Origin: Tubiluchus corallicola
Lineage: Eukaryota > Priapulida > Priapulimorpha > Priapulimorphida > Tubiluchidae
NCBI GenBank assembly: GCA_030141605.1
Contig: JAQGDQ010000249.1
Coordinates: forward strand, 122,510-162,509
DNA length: 40,000 nt
Reading direction: 5' to 3'
The notes under the pieces: generated by a model
What the model was told of the DNA's origin: nothing
Databases searched by the model: none
What the model saw: the letters and a program-made list of their open reading frames with translations, nothing else
In this document: positions 1 to 9,524 of the stretch, in pieces
How positions within the stretch are numbered: the first letter of the stretch is position 1
Layout: every line of letters starts with the position of its first letter
Translations under genes and position numbers: made by a program

Positions 1-500
1 CCATGTTTGTTAAACCATGTCGTGTGCAGCGTTCTACTAAGGTAACGCAAGAAATTTAGCATTTTGGCTGAAACTAGCAGTTAAAATCGTAATGTGGTGA
101 ACGCTTTCACGTAAGACTTCTCGCTTGGGAGGCTGTTCCAGACAGGCGAGGTCATTTCAATCTGATTCTTAAAAACTGTGCCGGGAAGTTAAACGATGTT
201 TATTAAAGGGATAAATGAAAGGAAAAAATCCGCTCCAGGAGACCAGTTCGAGATACGCAAGAATTCGAGTTATATACCAGTTCAAATTATACATAGTTTA
301 CCATATGAGATAAACAACTGACATTTACAATGAGATATCTCATCTACTCGCATATGGACCATACTCCAATCTATTTCATCATTTACTTTCCGTTTAGCTT
401 ATCCACTCTTAGCTGACAGCTAATTATCATGTACAAATCCATCAGCAATTAGGTCAGTAGTAACCACAGACGACGAATATGTTCTTGCTCTAATGAGCAG
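1..500 (-). repeat. Module Y, left window edge
   Basis: The minus strand encodes a scrap reading TVFKN then SPVWNSLPSE and a short FTTLRF end, reminiscent of the C-terminus of LINE reverse transcriptases, where WNSLP is common. AATAAA on the minus strand at 199-204. Probably extends beyond the window edge. Confidence 0.35.
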
Positions 501-529
501 GTTGATAAATACCTGCTAAGCACTAGTTA

Positions 530-1439
530 GTACAGCTCAATACAGGCTAAGGAACAATATTTCAAATAAGCCTGAGCAAGTAAGAAAAGTACTCTTGGTA
601 GACACAACTCACTAGGCTGAGGAAGTACGTTCTATATAAGCCTGGAGTTAGATACATTGCCTAGATGCACAGATTTAATGTGCGAGTGTGAAGTTGTTGT
701 GCAACCTTTAATAGGTTAGCAGACAACAAGCTGCACTCTTGCTAGGCTGAGGAACTAAGTTCTATGTTGGCTTACTGACTTTCACGGCGATGTCACTCTG
801 GTTTGAAGATCAATGTTAAATTGTTGACATTCAACATTGAACAAGTAAAAGAATACTATCGCAGAGTATGGCCTGGTCTTGTTTGCTGCAGAACACAATA
901 TCATATTTTGCTACACAAAGTTGTTGTAAAATAAATAATTTATGACGTATAATGACTTTTCCCACTTTTGGTACACCACGTTACATCTTGATATACCTAT
1001 TACATAAAGCACATGCTATAAAGTGCTGCCACCTTTAGGAAACTATTACAAGAACATGTTACACCAATGTCGTCCCATATAATGGGAAACTTTATGCTCA
1101 ACAAGGAATATAAACGTGCGAAAGTAGGTGTTTTGAAAAGTAAAGTTTGTCTAATCTGACTTTTCCAGATGCTTTTCACGGTCGAAGAAACATTTCACAA
1201 TACACAAGGTTATTTGAAGGAAACAGCCTGAAATTGTGGATTAAATGCATCAAATCAGTGACAGTTTATGCATTATCAAAATGCTGAACTGCATGGCACA
1301 CTTCTTTTTTAGCTGCACATGTACTAGCATCATTAGATAAGAAAACTGTTTGAGATCAGCCAACAAGCAGCAGTTATTGATGACCTTGAAAAGGGTAAAT
1401 GATTGGAGATTGAAGCGTTAGTACAATATCTGTTGCTTT
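530..1439. repeat. Module Z, 3' flank of IR-1
   Basis: No gene seen. Contains three spaced imperfect palindromes of about 30 bp that start AGGCTRAGGAA and mostly end AAGCCT. The gene-proximal 130 bp (ending in CCTTGAAAAGGGTAAATG) are conserved in every Z copy. Confidence 0.55.
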
Positions 1440-2822
1440 TCACATAAACTTCTTGTAAGCAAGCTCGCTAACAAATGTAAACAATGCTACACCGATTCCG
1501 GACATCAACACCCAAAAAACTACGTTAAGTTGCTCCACATTAATTGATAATGTGCCTACATGCTGAACAGGTGAGTCTAAACATTTTTCCGAAGGTTGCA
1601 GTAACTGTTGTAGCAGTTCATCCACAAGACCGTGTTCTTTTAATGTAGCAAGAGCAGAATTTAGGGCTTCTGTGTAGTTACTATTCGGTGGTACAACTAA
1701 TGCTGATGCTGATGAAAATCTCAAAAATGGGGAAACAGAAAATCTGCATTTTCCGTGTAATTCATAATCCTTAATTAAGGAGAGCTTTGCATAAGTCTCT
1801 TCCGCGAAGAAGGTGTATTTTCCAGTAGCTGTCAGTTCCAATGCCATTTCGTCATTGTCGGCAGGTACATTATGATCCGTTTTCATTCTCTGCCACAGTT
1901 GTCTAAATTCCGGTCTGTGTCTCATTTGCATGGTGCCGCTCAACTGACCTAGTGTAACAGGAACTATGTCGCTGTCTATCAACTCTTGCAACGTAGTGAA
2001 TGAATAAACTTGCTTGCTTACAAATAATTTACTAACCAGTGTGCCCGTGTACATGGCTGTGATGATGCAAGCAAAAATCCACCACCATCCGATAAGCATC
2101 CTAGCGGATAAACATTGTGGTAAATATGTTCCACCTTGTTGGAGGTACGACGATAGTGTGAACCGAGTAAAGTACGCCTTACTTTCATTCTTTATCACTG
2201 GTTTTTCCAGTTTTCTTTGGCAGTTACTGCATTTCGTAATCCCTTCCTCGTTGTACGGCAGGTTTTTGCTGTAGTCAATATAGTAAAGTATTGTACCCAC
2301 TACTATGCCATATAATAACAGAAGCAGCCACACGGGTGTGGTGAATGGGTCTATTATATTAAAACCTTGTAATTGATGTCTTTTTGTGATAAATACATGA
2401 GAACTATAAGCAAGTGGGTGAAGAAACGTCATACTTTTTGTTCTTTCTGGTAACATGGTGACTAAGCCCAAAAACAAGTCGAATTCTCCTGTATCAATTA
2501 TATTTTCTGGAGTTTCAAAACGTTTGATGTATGTCACCTTGTACGTGAAGTTTGCTGCTTGGCTGAGGATCGGAAGCAGCTGATCTAGATATGGCTTCAT
2601 AGGATCGTCTCTCCATGCTCCAACTCGAAGCATCTCTCCATGGAGTGAATAACCCTGTGTTCTGAAGTTTTTACCATAAAACGCATTTAAATTGTTCTGG
2701 TTATTCAAACTGTTGCAATTTTCAGTCCTTGTTTTAGTTTTACACGACATTCCTGCGGTCCAAAAACATTCAAGGAAATAACAAACGATGGCACAAGTTT
2801 TGAGAAATGATGCAAGCGACAT
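1440..2822 (-). CDS. IR-1: ionotropic glutamate receptor-like (IR) subunit, intronless
   Basis: Predicted ligand-gated cation channel subunit of the plasma membrane, probably a chemosensory IR. Layout by residue: signal peptide about 1-24, cysteine-bearing linker to 64, S1 about 65-150, TM1 162-182, pore loop 217-232, TM2 241-268, S2 271-430, TM3 432-452. By eye, LQQG and LSARM followed by YTGTL align without gaps to the iGluR pore and M3. Arg127 in PERxxxMxF, Thr297 and Glu341 match the iGluR ligand contacts; Cys359/Cys414 match the conserved S2 disulfide. NFT at 91 and NYT at 382 are possible glycosylation sites. The frame stays open 14 codons upstream, but that stretch begins with GTG, so the ATG at 2822 was chosen. 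The S2 end (PPNSNYTEALNSALATLK) resembles IR-10 rather than its block partner IR-6. Residues 301-302 are RH where other copies have KN or GN. Family certain; ligand unknown. Confidence 0.92.
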   Translation of the reverse strand: MSLASFLKTCAIVCYFLECFWTAGMSCKTKTRTENCNSLNNQNNLNAFYGKNFRTQGYSLHGEMLRVGAWRDDPMKPYLDQLLPILSQAANFTYKVTYIKRFETPENIIDTGEFDLFLGLVTMLPERTKSMTFLHPLAYSSHVFITKRHQLQGFNIIDPFTTPVWLLLLLYGIVVGTILYYIDYSKNLPYNEEGITKCSNCQRKLEKPVIKNESKAYFTRFTLSSYLQQGGTYLPQCLSARMLIGWWWIFACIITAMYTGTLVSKLFVSKQVYSFTTLQELIDSDIVPVTLGQLSGTMQMRHRPEFRQLWQRMKTDHNVPADNDEMALELTATGKYTFFAEETYAKLSLIKDYELHGKCRFSVSPFLRFSSASALVVPPNSNYTEALNSALATLKEHGLVDELLQQLLQPSEKCLDSPVQHVGTLSINVEQLNVVFWVLMSGIGVALFTFVSELAYKKFM

Positions 2823-2904
2823 TTTGACTTTGAAAGTGTGAATAATAAACTTTAGCTGAATCACATTATACAGTCATAATATGCCCATCCAAGGAGGATG
2901 ACGA

Positions 2905-2934
2905 TGAAAATGTTTTCAGCTGACCACTTTTATA
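2905..2934 (-). promoter_or_regulatory. Core promoter of IR-1: TATAAAAG plus initiator
   Basis: TATAAAAG reads on the minus strand at 2927-2934, and TTTCATC places a predicted start at 2905, 29 bases downstream, the classical TATA-to-initiator spacing. The leader to the ATG would be 83 nt. It contains a tiny uORF (Met-Thr-Val-stop, 2866-2877). Confidence 0.6.
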
Positions 2935-3089
2935 CTACAATGCCAATGTGTTACATGTACTTTGTCATATATTTGTATTAATCATAATAGTGTGTGCGCT
3001 AATTCATCGGGTGTGAATCTACATGTTAGTTTTGTCTGCCACACCTTTCTGGTGTTTAATTAGGCTTCTCGTCCTGTTGCCACCTGTGT

Positions 3090-3114
3090 TAACATTACCA
3101 CCTAGCTAATGTTA
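3090..3114. promoter_or_regulatory. Palindromic TAAT element upstream of IR-1
   Basis: TAACATTA, nine bases, TAATGTTA: perfect 8-bp inverted arms about 185 bp upstream of the predicted start. Each arm holds a homeodomain-type TAAT core. A nearby TTTAATTAGG adds another TAATTA. Function is inferred. Confidence 0.35.
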
Positions 3115-3296
3115 CCTCAACACCTAAAATAATAACATATTAAAAAGCAGAATTCTGCAGAACGAATGCAGAAACCGCACAAGAGCAAACGTACTATACT
3201 TAACCAAGACCACAAGGAGCAAACTGTAAATTAAAAACGAAAAGTAACACGTGATTAGTGTCTCCTACTTTGATCAAGTCCACCTTGAGAATGAAG

Positions 3297-3341
3297 GATT
3301 AGATTTGATTAGATTAGATTAGATTAGATTAGAAAGAACAA
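3297..3341. repeat. (GATTA)9 microsatellite
   Basis: Nine pentamer units, the second being GATTT. It lies between the IR-1 promoter region and the LINE remnant. Confidence 0.95.
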
Positions 3342-3409
3342 AAATGCAAAAGTGTAGGACGAAGAAGAATAAAATAGAATAGATAAAAATGCAATAAGAG
3401 GGGAAACGG

Positions 3410-3960
3410 GAAGGGAAGAGAGGAGTTGAATCAGATTTTGCATCATTTGTGTAATTAACGTCTGCGTCCATTAATAAACGAAGCCACTCACATTTCACCA
3501 GAGTCAAAATCATGTTTAGATCTTATCATCACAAATATTCCAAACTGGTTTACTGGGACGTTTGTACAGACTGCAACTGCTGATGCATGCAGACACTGTC
3601 CTATATTGAGCCATATGAAATTTATATATGTATTAAGTAAAAAGGTATGTGAGAAAAGTTTAGAATTACGAAAAAAAATTTAATCAATTATCAAATGTCT
3701 TCTGGATGCTTTAATAACTGTCAGTATAAACCAAACATACAAGTTAATTATTGATGCATGTACAAACTGTGTTGTGGATCTATCCCAAATCAAACAGCAA
3801 TGGTTCATCCTGGAAACGATCCTTGGATGAATCCCAACATAAGAACACAAAAGCTTCGTCGCAACAGGTTATATAAATAAATCTAAGGAAAACTCCTAAC
3901 ACTCCACATTGGGATCAAAGCTGTAAGAAATGTCAGGTCAGGATGTGGAATTAACAGACG
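3410..3960 (+). mobile_element. Decayed Jockey/CR1-like LINE fragment (gap IR-1/IR-2)
   Basis: Plus-strand frames encode the C-terminal end of an AP endonuclease (SCLDLI-TN, later HCPILSH) and then the endonuclease-RT linker (HPGNDPWMNP, LRRNRLYK). Stops and shifts break it. Part of this copy (about 3650-4020) is nearly the same as in the IR-8/IR-9 gap. Confidence 0.65.
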
Positions 3961-4740
3961 CAGAATCACCTTTTTTGGTATTTTCAAAAATTTTAATTTT
4001 TAATTTTTACAATTTTTTTTTAATTTTCACTAACACGGGACCCTATAGGAGTAAAGTTTCAAACAAGATCTCCTTTGAAATCGCCAAGTGGATTCACTCT
4101 AAACAAATCATGGATCATCCTAAGAATATTAGAATAGAACAGAAATTTATTTTTTTACATGAATGTGGATCAAAACTGCATATAATACAATATTTCCACG
4201 ATGGTCCATGCGTGATTAGCACTTTAAATATATAATTTCAAAAAGTGAAATTGAACAAATAAAAATTACGCATTAATAGCACATATTAAATAAAATAAAC
4301 ATTTAATTAAATCCCTAAGGATCAAGAGTTAGGAATTTTAAATTGTTCATAAGTTTCAAAAAACAAGTCAAGTAAGAGTCATAAAGTTAAAATTCATAAA
4401 ATTCATAAAGAATAATTGAAAAATGAAAAATTGAAAGATTGAAAAACAGTTAAAAATTATTTACTAAATGTAACAAAACTAGATTAGGGGTAAAACAACA
4501 TTTTAGACTAAAAATACTACGAAGTAAAAGTACTAATAAAGGTTATACCCAATTAAGAAAGAATTAAATGTTTAAAATTATCATTGCTAAACAGTAATTA
4601 AGAACAAAACTATATAAAAATCAAAATTAAGGTGATTAGCGATTAAAATCGGAATGATAAAATCTAAAAGTTGCTAAGATTTCAAAAATGAGACAACAGA
4701 TTAAAATATAAATTAATTTAAAATAGCATTAAGCAATGCT
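3961..4740. other. AT-rich tract, gap IR-1/IR-2
   Basis: No gene seen. Homologous to the other AT tracts; contains short direct repeats of AAAATTCATA. A chance 101-codon frame spans its left part. Confidence 0.5.
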
Positions 4741-4870
4741 TTCTTTAGTTTAGTATTTGGGTCATCCATCATAGCTGCAATTTATTATAATACAAAATGT
4801 ATATGGCAAAATCTCATCAAGTCTACGTCAGGTATTGTAATCTGAGTAGCACGGTTAATAGAATTCGGCA
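4741..4870. repeat. Shortened module X (gap IR-1/IR-2)
   Basis: Keeps the start of the small ORF (MMDDPNTK on the minus strand) but lacks about 110 bp of it and most of the tail. The same short form is at about 20936-21058 and 25991-26110. Confidence 0.6.
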
Positions 4871-5383
4871 ATAATAATATTATGACATACATTAAACCAT
4901 GTTTGCTAAGCCACGTCGTGTGCAGCGTTCTACTAAGGTAACACAAGCAATTTAGCATTTTCACTGAAACTAGCAGTTAAAATCGTAATGTGGTGAACGC
5001 TTTCACGCAAGACTTCTCACTTGGGAGGCTGTTCCAGACAGGCGAGATAATTTCAGTAAAATTCTTAAAAACTGTACCAGGAATTTTGTTCAAGTTATGC
5101 GAATCTGAGTTACACGATGTTTATTAAAAGAAAAAATGAAAGGAAAATCCGCTCCATGAGGCCAGTTCAAGATACGCAAGAATTCGAGTTCAAGTTATAC
5201 ATAGTTTACCGTATGAGATAAACAACTGACTTTTACAATGAGATATCTCATCTACTCACATATGGAACACACTCCAGTCAATTTCATCATTTAGTTTGAA
5301 TTTAGCATATTCACTCTTAGCTGATAGACGATGATCATGTACAAATCATTCAGCAATGAGGTCAGCACATAAACTATTGATTT
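4871..5383 (-). repeat. Module Y, 3' flank of IR-2
   Basis: The possible retroelement scrap (TVFKN, WNSLPSE) lies directly behind the gene. An AATAAA at 5120-5125, about 260 nt past the stop, could serve as the poly(A) signal of IR-2. Confidence 0.4.
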
Positions 5384-6766
5384 TCACATAAACATCTTGT
5401 AAGCAAGCTCACTAATAAATGTAAACAATGCTACACCGATTCCAGACATCAACACCCAAACAACTACATTAAGTTGCTCCACATTAATTGATAACGTGCC
5501 TACATGCTGAATAGGGGGGTCTAAACACTTTTCCAAAGGCTGCAGTAACTGTTGTAGCAGTTTGTCCACAAGACCGTGTTCTTTTAATATAGCAAGAGCA
5601 AAATTTAGGACTTCAGTATAGTTACTTTTCTTTGGTACAACTAATGCTAATGGTGTCGAAATACTTAAAGATGAAGCAATGGAAAATCTGCATTTTCCGT
5701 GTAATTCATAATCCTTAATTAAGTAGATCTTTGCATAAGTCTTTTCGTTGAAGAATGTGTATTTTCCAGTAGATGTCAGCTCTAATGCCGTCTCTGCACT
5801 GTCGGCAGGTACATTAGGATCCATTTTCATTCTCTGCCACAGTTGTCTAAATTCAGGCCTGTTTTTCATTTGCATGGTGCCACTGAACTGACCTAGTGTA
5901 ACAGGAACTATGTCGCTGTCTATCAACTCTTGCAACGTAGAGAATGGATAAACTTGCTTGCTTACAAATAATTTACTAACCAGTGTGCCCGTGTACATGG
6001 CTGTGATGATGCAAGCAAAAATCCACCACCATCCAATAAGCATTCTAGCGGATAAACATTGTGGTAAATATGTTCCACCTTGTTGGAGGTACGACGATAG
6101 TGTGAACCGAGTAAAGTACGCCTTACTTTCATTCTTTATCACTGGTTTTTCCAGTTTTCTTTGACAATTACTGCATTTTATAATCTCTTCCTTGTTGTAT
6201 GGCAGGTTTTTGCTGTAGTCAATATAGTAGAGTATTGTACCCACAACTATGCCATATAATACCACAAGAAGCCACACAGGTGTGGAGAATGGATCTATTA
6301 TACTAAAACCTTGTAACTGGTGTCTTTTTGTGATAAATACATAAGAATTGTAAGCAAGTGGGTGAAGAAACGTCATACTTTTTGTTCTTTCTGGTAACAT
6401 TGTGACTAAGCCCAATAACAAGTCGAATTCTCCTGTATCAATTATATTTTCTGGAGTTTCAAAACGTTTGATGTACGTCACCTTGTACGTAAAGTTTGCT
6501 GCTTGGCTGAGCATCATAAGCAGTTGATCTAGATATGGGTTCATCTGATGGTCTCTCCATGCTCCAACTCGAAGCATCTCTCCATGGAGTGAATAACCCT
6601 GTGTTCTGAAGTTTTTACCATAAAGCACATCTAAATTGAACTGGTTATACAGTCTGTTGCAATTTTCAGTCCTTGGTTTAGTCTTACACAACGTTCCTTT
6701 GATGCAAAAACATTCAAGGAAATAAAAAACAATGGCACACGTTTTGAGAAATGATGCAAATGACAT
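5384..6766 (-). CDS. IR-2: ionotropic receptor-like subunit, intronless
   Basis: Full-length 460-codon copy. It belongs to the subgroup with IR-7 and IR-9, marked by FCIKGTLCKTKP after the signal peptide and NLDVLYGKN in the linker. S1 reads RDHQMNPYLDQLLMML, a variant not seen in the other copies. The M1-pore loop keeps the KCSNC motif at 198-202. Pocket positions are Thr122, Arg127, Gly296-Thr297 and Glu341 (FNEKTY), so the glutamate-type contacts look intact. The C-terminus is AYKMFM instead of AYKKFM, and TM3 begins VVVW. The next gene to the right (IR-3) lies 2,758 bp away with the same orientation. Its counterpart 21,262 bp to the right is IR-7, yet its S2 half is closer to that of IR-9, which suggests exchange between copies. 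Confidence 0.92.
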   Translation of the reverse strand: MSFASFLKTCAIVFYFLECFCIKGTLCKTKPRTENCNRLYNQFNLDVLYGKNFRTQGYSLHGEMLRVGAWRDHQMNPYLDQLLMMLSQAANFTYKVTYIKRFETPENIIDTGEFDLLLGLVTMLPERTKSMTFLHPLAYNSYVFITKRHQLQGFSIIDPFSTPVWLLVVLYGIVVGTILYYIDYSKNLPYNKEEIIKCSNCQRKLEKPVIKNESKAYFTRFTLSSYLQQGGTYLPQCLSARMLIGWWWIFACIITAMYTGTLVSKLFVSKQVYPFSTLQELIDSDIVPVTLGQFSGTMQMKNRPEFRQLWQRMKMDPNVPADSAETALELTSTGKYTFFNEKTYAKIYLIKDYELHGKCRFSIASSLSISTPLALVVPKKSNYTEVLNFALAILKEHGLVDKLLQQLLQPLEKCLDPPIQHVGTLSINVEQLNVVVWVLMSGIGVALFTFISELAYKMFM

Positions 6767-6843
6767 TTTTTGCTTTGTAAAATCGAATCATGAGCGTTAG
6801 CTGATTCACGTTATACAGTCATAATATGGCTATGCAGCGAAGA

Positions 6844-6871
6844 TGAAAATGTTTTCAGCTAACCACTTATA
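6844..6871 (-). promoter_or_regulatory. Core promoter of IR-2: shortened TATAAG box plus initiator
   Basis: The box at 6866-6871 has lost two A residues (TATAAG). The initiator TTCATC at about 6844 and the 78-nt leader are kept. A second upstream ATG just before the gene opens a frame that overlaps the start out of phase. Confidence 0.5.
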
Positions 6872-7089
6872 CTACAATGCCAATGTGTTGTGGTCGAGTA
6901 CTTTGTAAATATATTTGCATTAATCGTAATTGTCTGTACGCTAATTGACAGGAGCCCATTCTGCATGTTTTTTTCCTGTCAAACTGTCTAGTGTTCAATT
7001 AGGCTTCTTCTGTTGCCTGCTGAAGTTGATGTTACCTCAACACCTAAACTAACAGCATATTGAAAAGCAGAATGCTGCAGAACATGCAC

Positions 7090-7180
7090 TTTCGAAAACG
7101 TTATTGGCTATGTATTTGTTTGCTAGGTATCAAAAGATTTGGCTTTTGTATGCGGCACTGGCGCTAGCGAATGTGGAAAC
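7090..7180. repeat. Optional promoter-distal block, gap IR-2/IR-3
   Basis: A block beginning near TTATTGGCTATG and ending GCTAGCGAATG. Also present near 19260, 24424, 28365 and 36145; absent from gaps IR-1/IR-2, IR-3/IR-4, IR-4/IR-5 and IR-8/IR-9. No function seen. Confidence 0.6.
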
Positions 7181-7319
7181 AACACAAGAGCAAACATAAA
7201 ACACTTAACACTATCAGAGAGGTGCAAACTGCAAATTAGATTAGAAAGAACAAAAAGGCAACAGTATAAAAAGAAGTAGAATAAAATAGAATAGATAAAA
7301 ATGCAATAGGAGGGGAAAC

Positions 7320-7880
7320 GGGAGAGGAAGAAAAGAGTTGAATCAGATTTTCTATCATTTACGTAATTAATGTCTGCATCAGTTAATAAACAAAACCACT
7401 CACATTTCACCAGAGTCAAAATCATGTTTAGATCTTATCATTACAAATATTCCAAACTGGTTTACTGGGACGTTTGTACAGACAGCGACTGCTGATGCAT
7501 GCAGACACTGTCCTATATTGAGCCATATGAGATTTATATATGTATTAAGTAAAAAGGTATGTGAGAAAAGTTTAGAAGTATCAACTTCATATTTTTCCTA
7601 ATCAATTATCAAATGTCATCTGGATGCTTTAATAACTTTCAATGTAAACCAAACATGCAAGTTAATTATTGATGCATGTACAAACTGTGTTGTGGATCTA
7701 TCCCAAATCAAACAGTAATGATTCATCCAGGAAATGATCCTTGAATGAATCCCAACATAAGAACACAAAAGCATCATCGCGACAGGTTATATAATAAATC
7801 TAAGGAAAAATCCTAACACTCTACATTGGGATCAAAGTTGTAAGAAATGTCAGGTCAGGATGTGGATTTAACAGACACAG
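7320..7880 (+). mobile_element. Decayed LINE fragment (gap IR-2/IR-3)
   Basis: Same two coding scraps. The GGAAATGATCCTTGA variant puts a stop in the linker motif where other copies read DPWMNP. Confidence 0.6.
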
Positions 7881-8586
7881 AATCATCTTTCTACGGATTT
7901 TCAAAATTTTGATTTCTTAAATTTTACGCATTTTTTTAAAATTTTCACTAATATGGGGCCCTATAGGAGAAAAAGTATCAAACAACATCTCCTTTGAAAT
8001 CGCCAAGTGGATTCACTCAAAACGAATCACGGATCACCCTAAGAACAGAGTAGAATAAAACAGAAATTTATTTTTTACATGGATTTGAATCAGAATTGCA
8101 TATAATACAATATTTCCAGGATGGCTCACGCATGATTATCACTTTAAATAGATAATTTCAAATAAGTGAAATTAAACAAATAAAAATTACACATTAATAG
8201 CATACATTAAGTTAAATGAGCATTTTAATTAAAACCTTAAGCATCAAGAATTAGGAATTTTAAATTGTTAATAAGTTTCATAAAATAAGTCTAATAAGAG
8301 TCATAAAGTTAAAATTCATAAAATTAATAAATTATAATTGAAAAATGAAAAATTTAAAGATTAAAGAACAGTTAAAAATTATTTACTAAATATAACAGAA
8401 CTAGATTAGGGGTAAAACAACATTTTAGACTAAAAGTACTAAGAAGTAAAAGTACTGATAAATGTCATACACAGTTAAGAAAAATTAAGTTGATTAAAGA
8501 TTAAAATCAGAATGATAAAATCTAAAAGTTGCCAAGATTTCAAAAATGACACAACAGATTAAAATATAATTTAATTTAAAATAGAA
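7881..8586. other. AT-rich tract, gap IR-2/IR-3
   Basis: No gene seen. Nearly the same as the tract in gap IR-7/IR-8, including a deletion after AGAAAAATTAAG shared only by these two. Confidence 0.5.
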
Positions 8587-8733
8587 TTAAGCAATGCTTC
8601 CTTTAACTGTTTTTCTGATAAACCATATAAAAGTTGTTAAATGATTTCCAACATTTTTGAGATTTGTATTTTCTATGATTTTTTCAATTTTTGCTATTTC
8701 TTCCCTTTGTTTAGTATTTGGGTCATCCGTCAT
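8587..8733 (-). CDS. Possible 48-codon ORF in module X (gap IR-2/IR-3)
   Basis: Starts MTDDPNTKQREEIAK, contains FIWFIRKTV and ends in GSIA-stop. Acidic and lysine-rich first half, short hydrophobic segment in the second. Not recognised. It could be an exon scrap of a retroelement or other gene caught up in the duplication. Intact here. Confidence 0.22.
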   Translation of the reverse strand: MTDDPNTKQREEIAKIEKIIENTNLKNVGNHLTTFIWFIRKTVKGSIA

Positions 8734-9000
8734 AGCTGCATTTTATTATAATACAAAATGTATATGACAGAGTTTAAGCAAACCACATTATTAATATGTT
8801 GCCAGTAAGTCATTCATTTGAAAATAATTTGTATTGCTCACTTTGATATTAAATAATTAAGAGGCGTATATATTTCCAAGTTTTCTGACACCAGGCCCAG
8901 GGCTTTATATAGGTTAGGGCCTCACCAACTCTAAATCAGGAACCAGACCTACAGTCACCATGCCTACATCATGTACTGTAGACTGAAGAGCATGGTTAAT
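8734..9000. repeat. Module X tail (gap IR-2/IR-3)
   Basis: Conserved non-coding block with a short imperfect hairpin whose ends are AGGCCC and GGGCCT. No gene seen. Homologous tails occur at about 12657-12900, 17007-17250, 29999-30262, 33912-34160 and 37845-38110. Confidence 0.6.
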
Positions 9001-9524
9001 GGAATTCGGCAATAATAATATTGTGATCTACGTTTTACCATGTTCGTTAAGCCATGTCGTGTGCAGCGTTCTACTAAGGTAACACAAGCAATTTAGCATT
9101 TTCACTGAAACTAGCAGTTAAAATCGTAATGTGGTGAACGCTTTCACGTAAGACTTCTTGCTTGGGAGGCTGTTCCAGACAGGCGAGATAATTTCAGTAC
9201 ATTTCTTAAAAACTGTACCGGGAATTTGGTTCAAGTTACGCGATAATCTGAGTTACACGATGTTTATTAAAAGGAAAAATCTGTTCCACAAGATCTGTTT
9301 AAGATATGCAAGAATTCAAATTATACCAGTTCAAGTTATACATAGTTTACCGTATCAGATAAACAACTGACTTTTACAATGAGATATCTTATCTACTCGC
9401 ATATGAAACATACTCCAGTCAATTTCATCATTTAGTTTGAATTTAGCATATTCACTCTTAGCTGATAGACGATTATCATGTACAAATCCGTCAGCAATGA
9501 GCTCAGCACATAAACTATTGCTTT
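9001..9524 (-). repeat. Module Y, 3' flank of IR-3
   Basis: Same scrap. AATAAA at 9263-9268, about 260 nt past the stop. The plus strand has a 70-codon open frame (9158-9370) that I regard as a shadow. Confidence 0.4.

Noticed and set aside
2014-2274. 86-codon plus-strand frame beginning MLTNNLLTSVPVYM, repeated opposite most of the receptor genes
   Set aside because: It is the antisense of the conserved pore block; its conservation follows from the receptor coding strand.
1440-2822. Introns within the receptor genes
   Set aside because: All copies give one continuous 460-codon frame covering every expected domain, so no intron is required; a non-coding 5' exon cannot be excluded.
2823-2864. 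14-codon N-terminal extension of IR-1 (and IR-4)
   Set aside because: It starts with GTG, is not open in other copies, and precedes the conserved ATG and signal peptide.
3319-3513. Minus-strand frames beginning MILTLVKCEW in several gaps
   Set aside because: They are antisense to the LINE fragment and owe their length to AT-rich low-complexity sequence.
3930-4235. 101-codon plus-strand frame in the AT tract
   Set aside because: Runs through poly-T sequence and is not preserved in the homologous tracts of other gaps.
9158-9370. 70-codon plus-strand frame MLGRLFQTGEII in module Y
   Set aside because: No recognised domain. The minus strand of the same region gives a more plausible retroelement scrap, and related copies break the frame.
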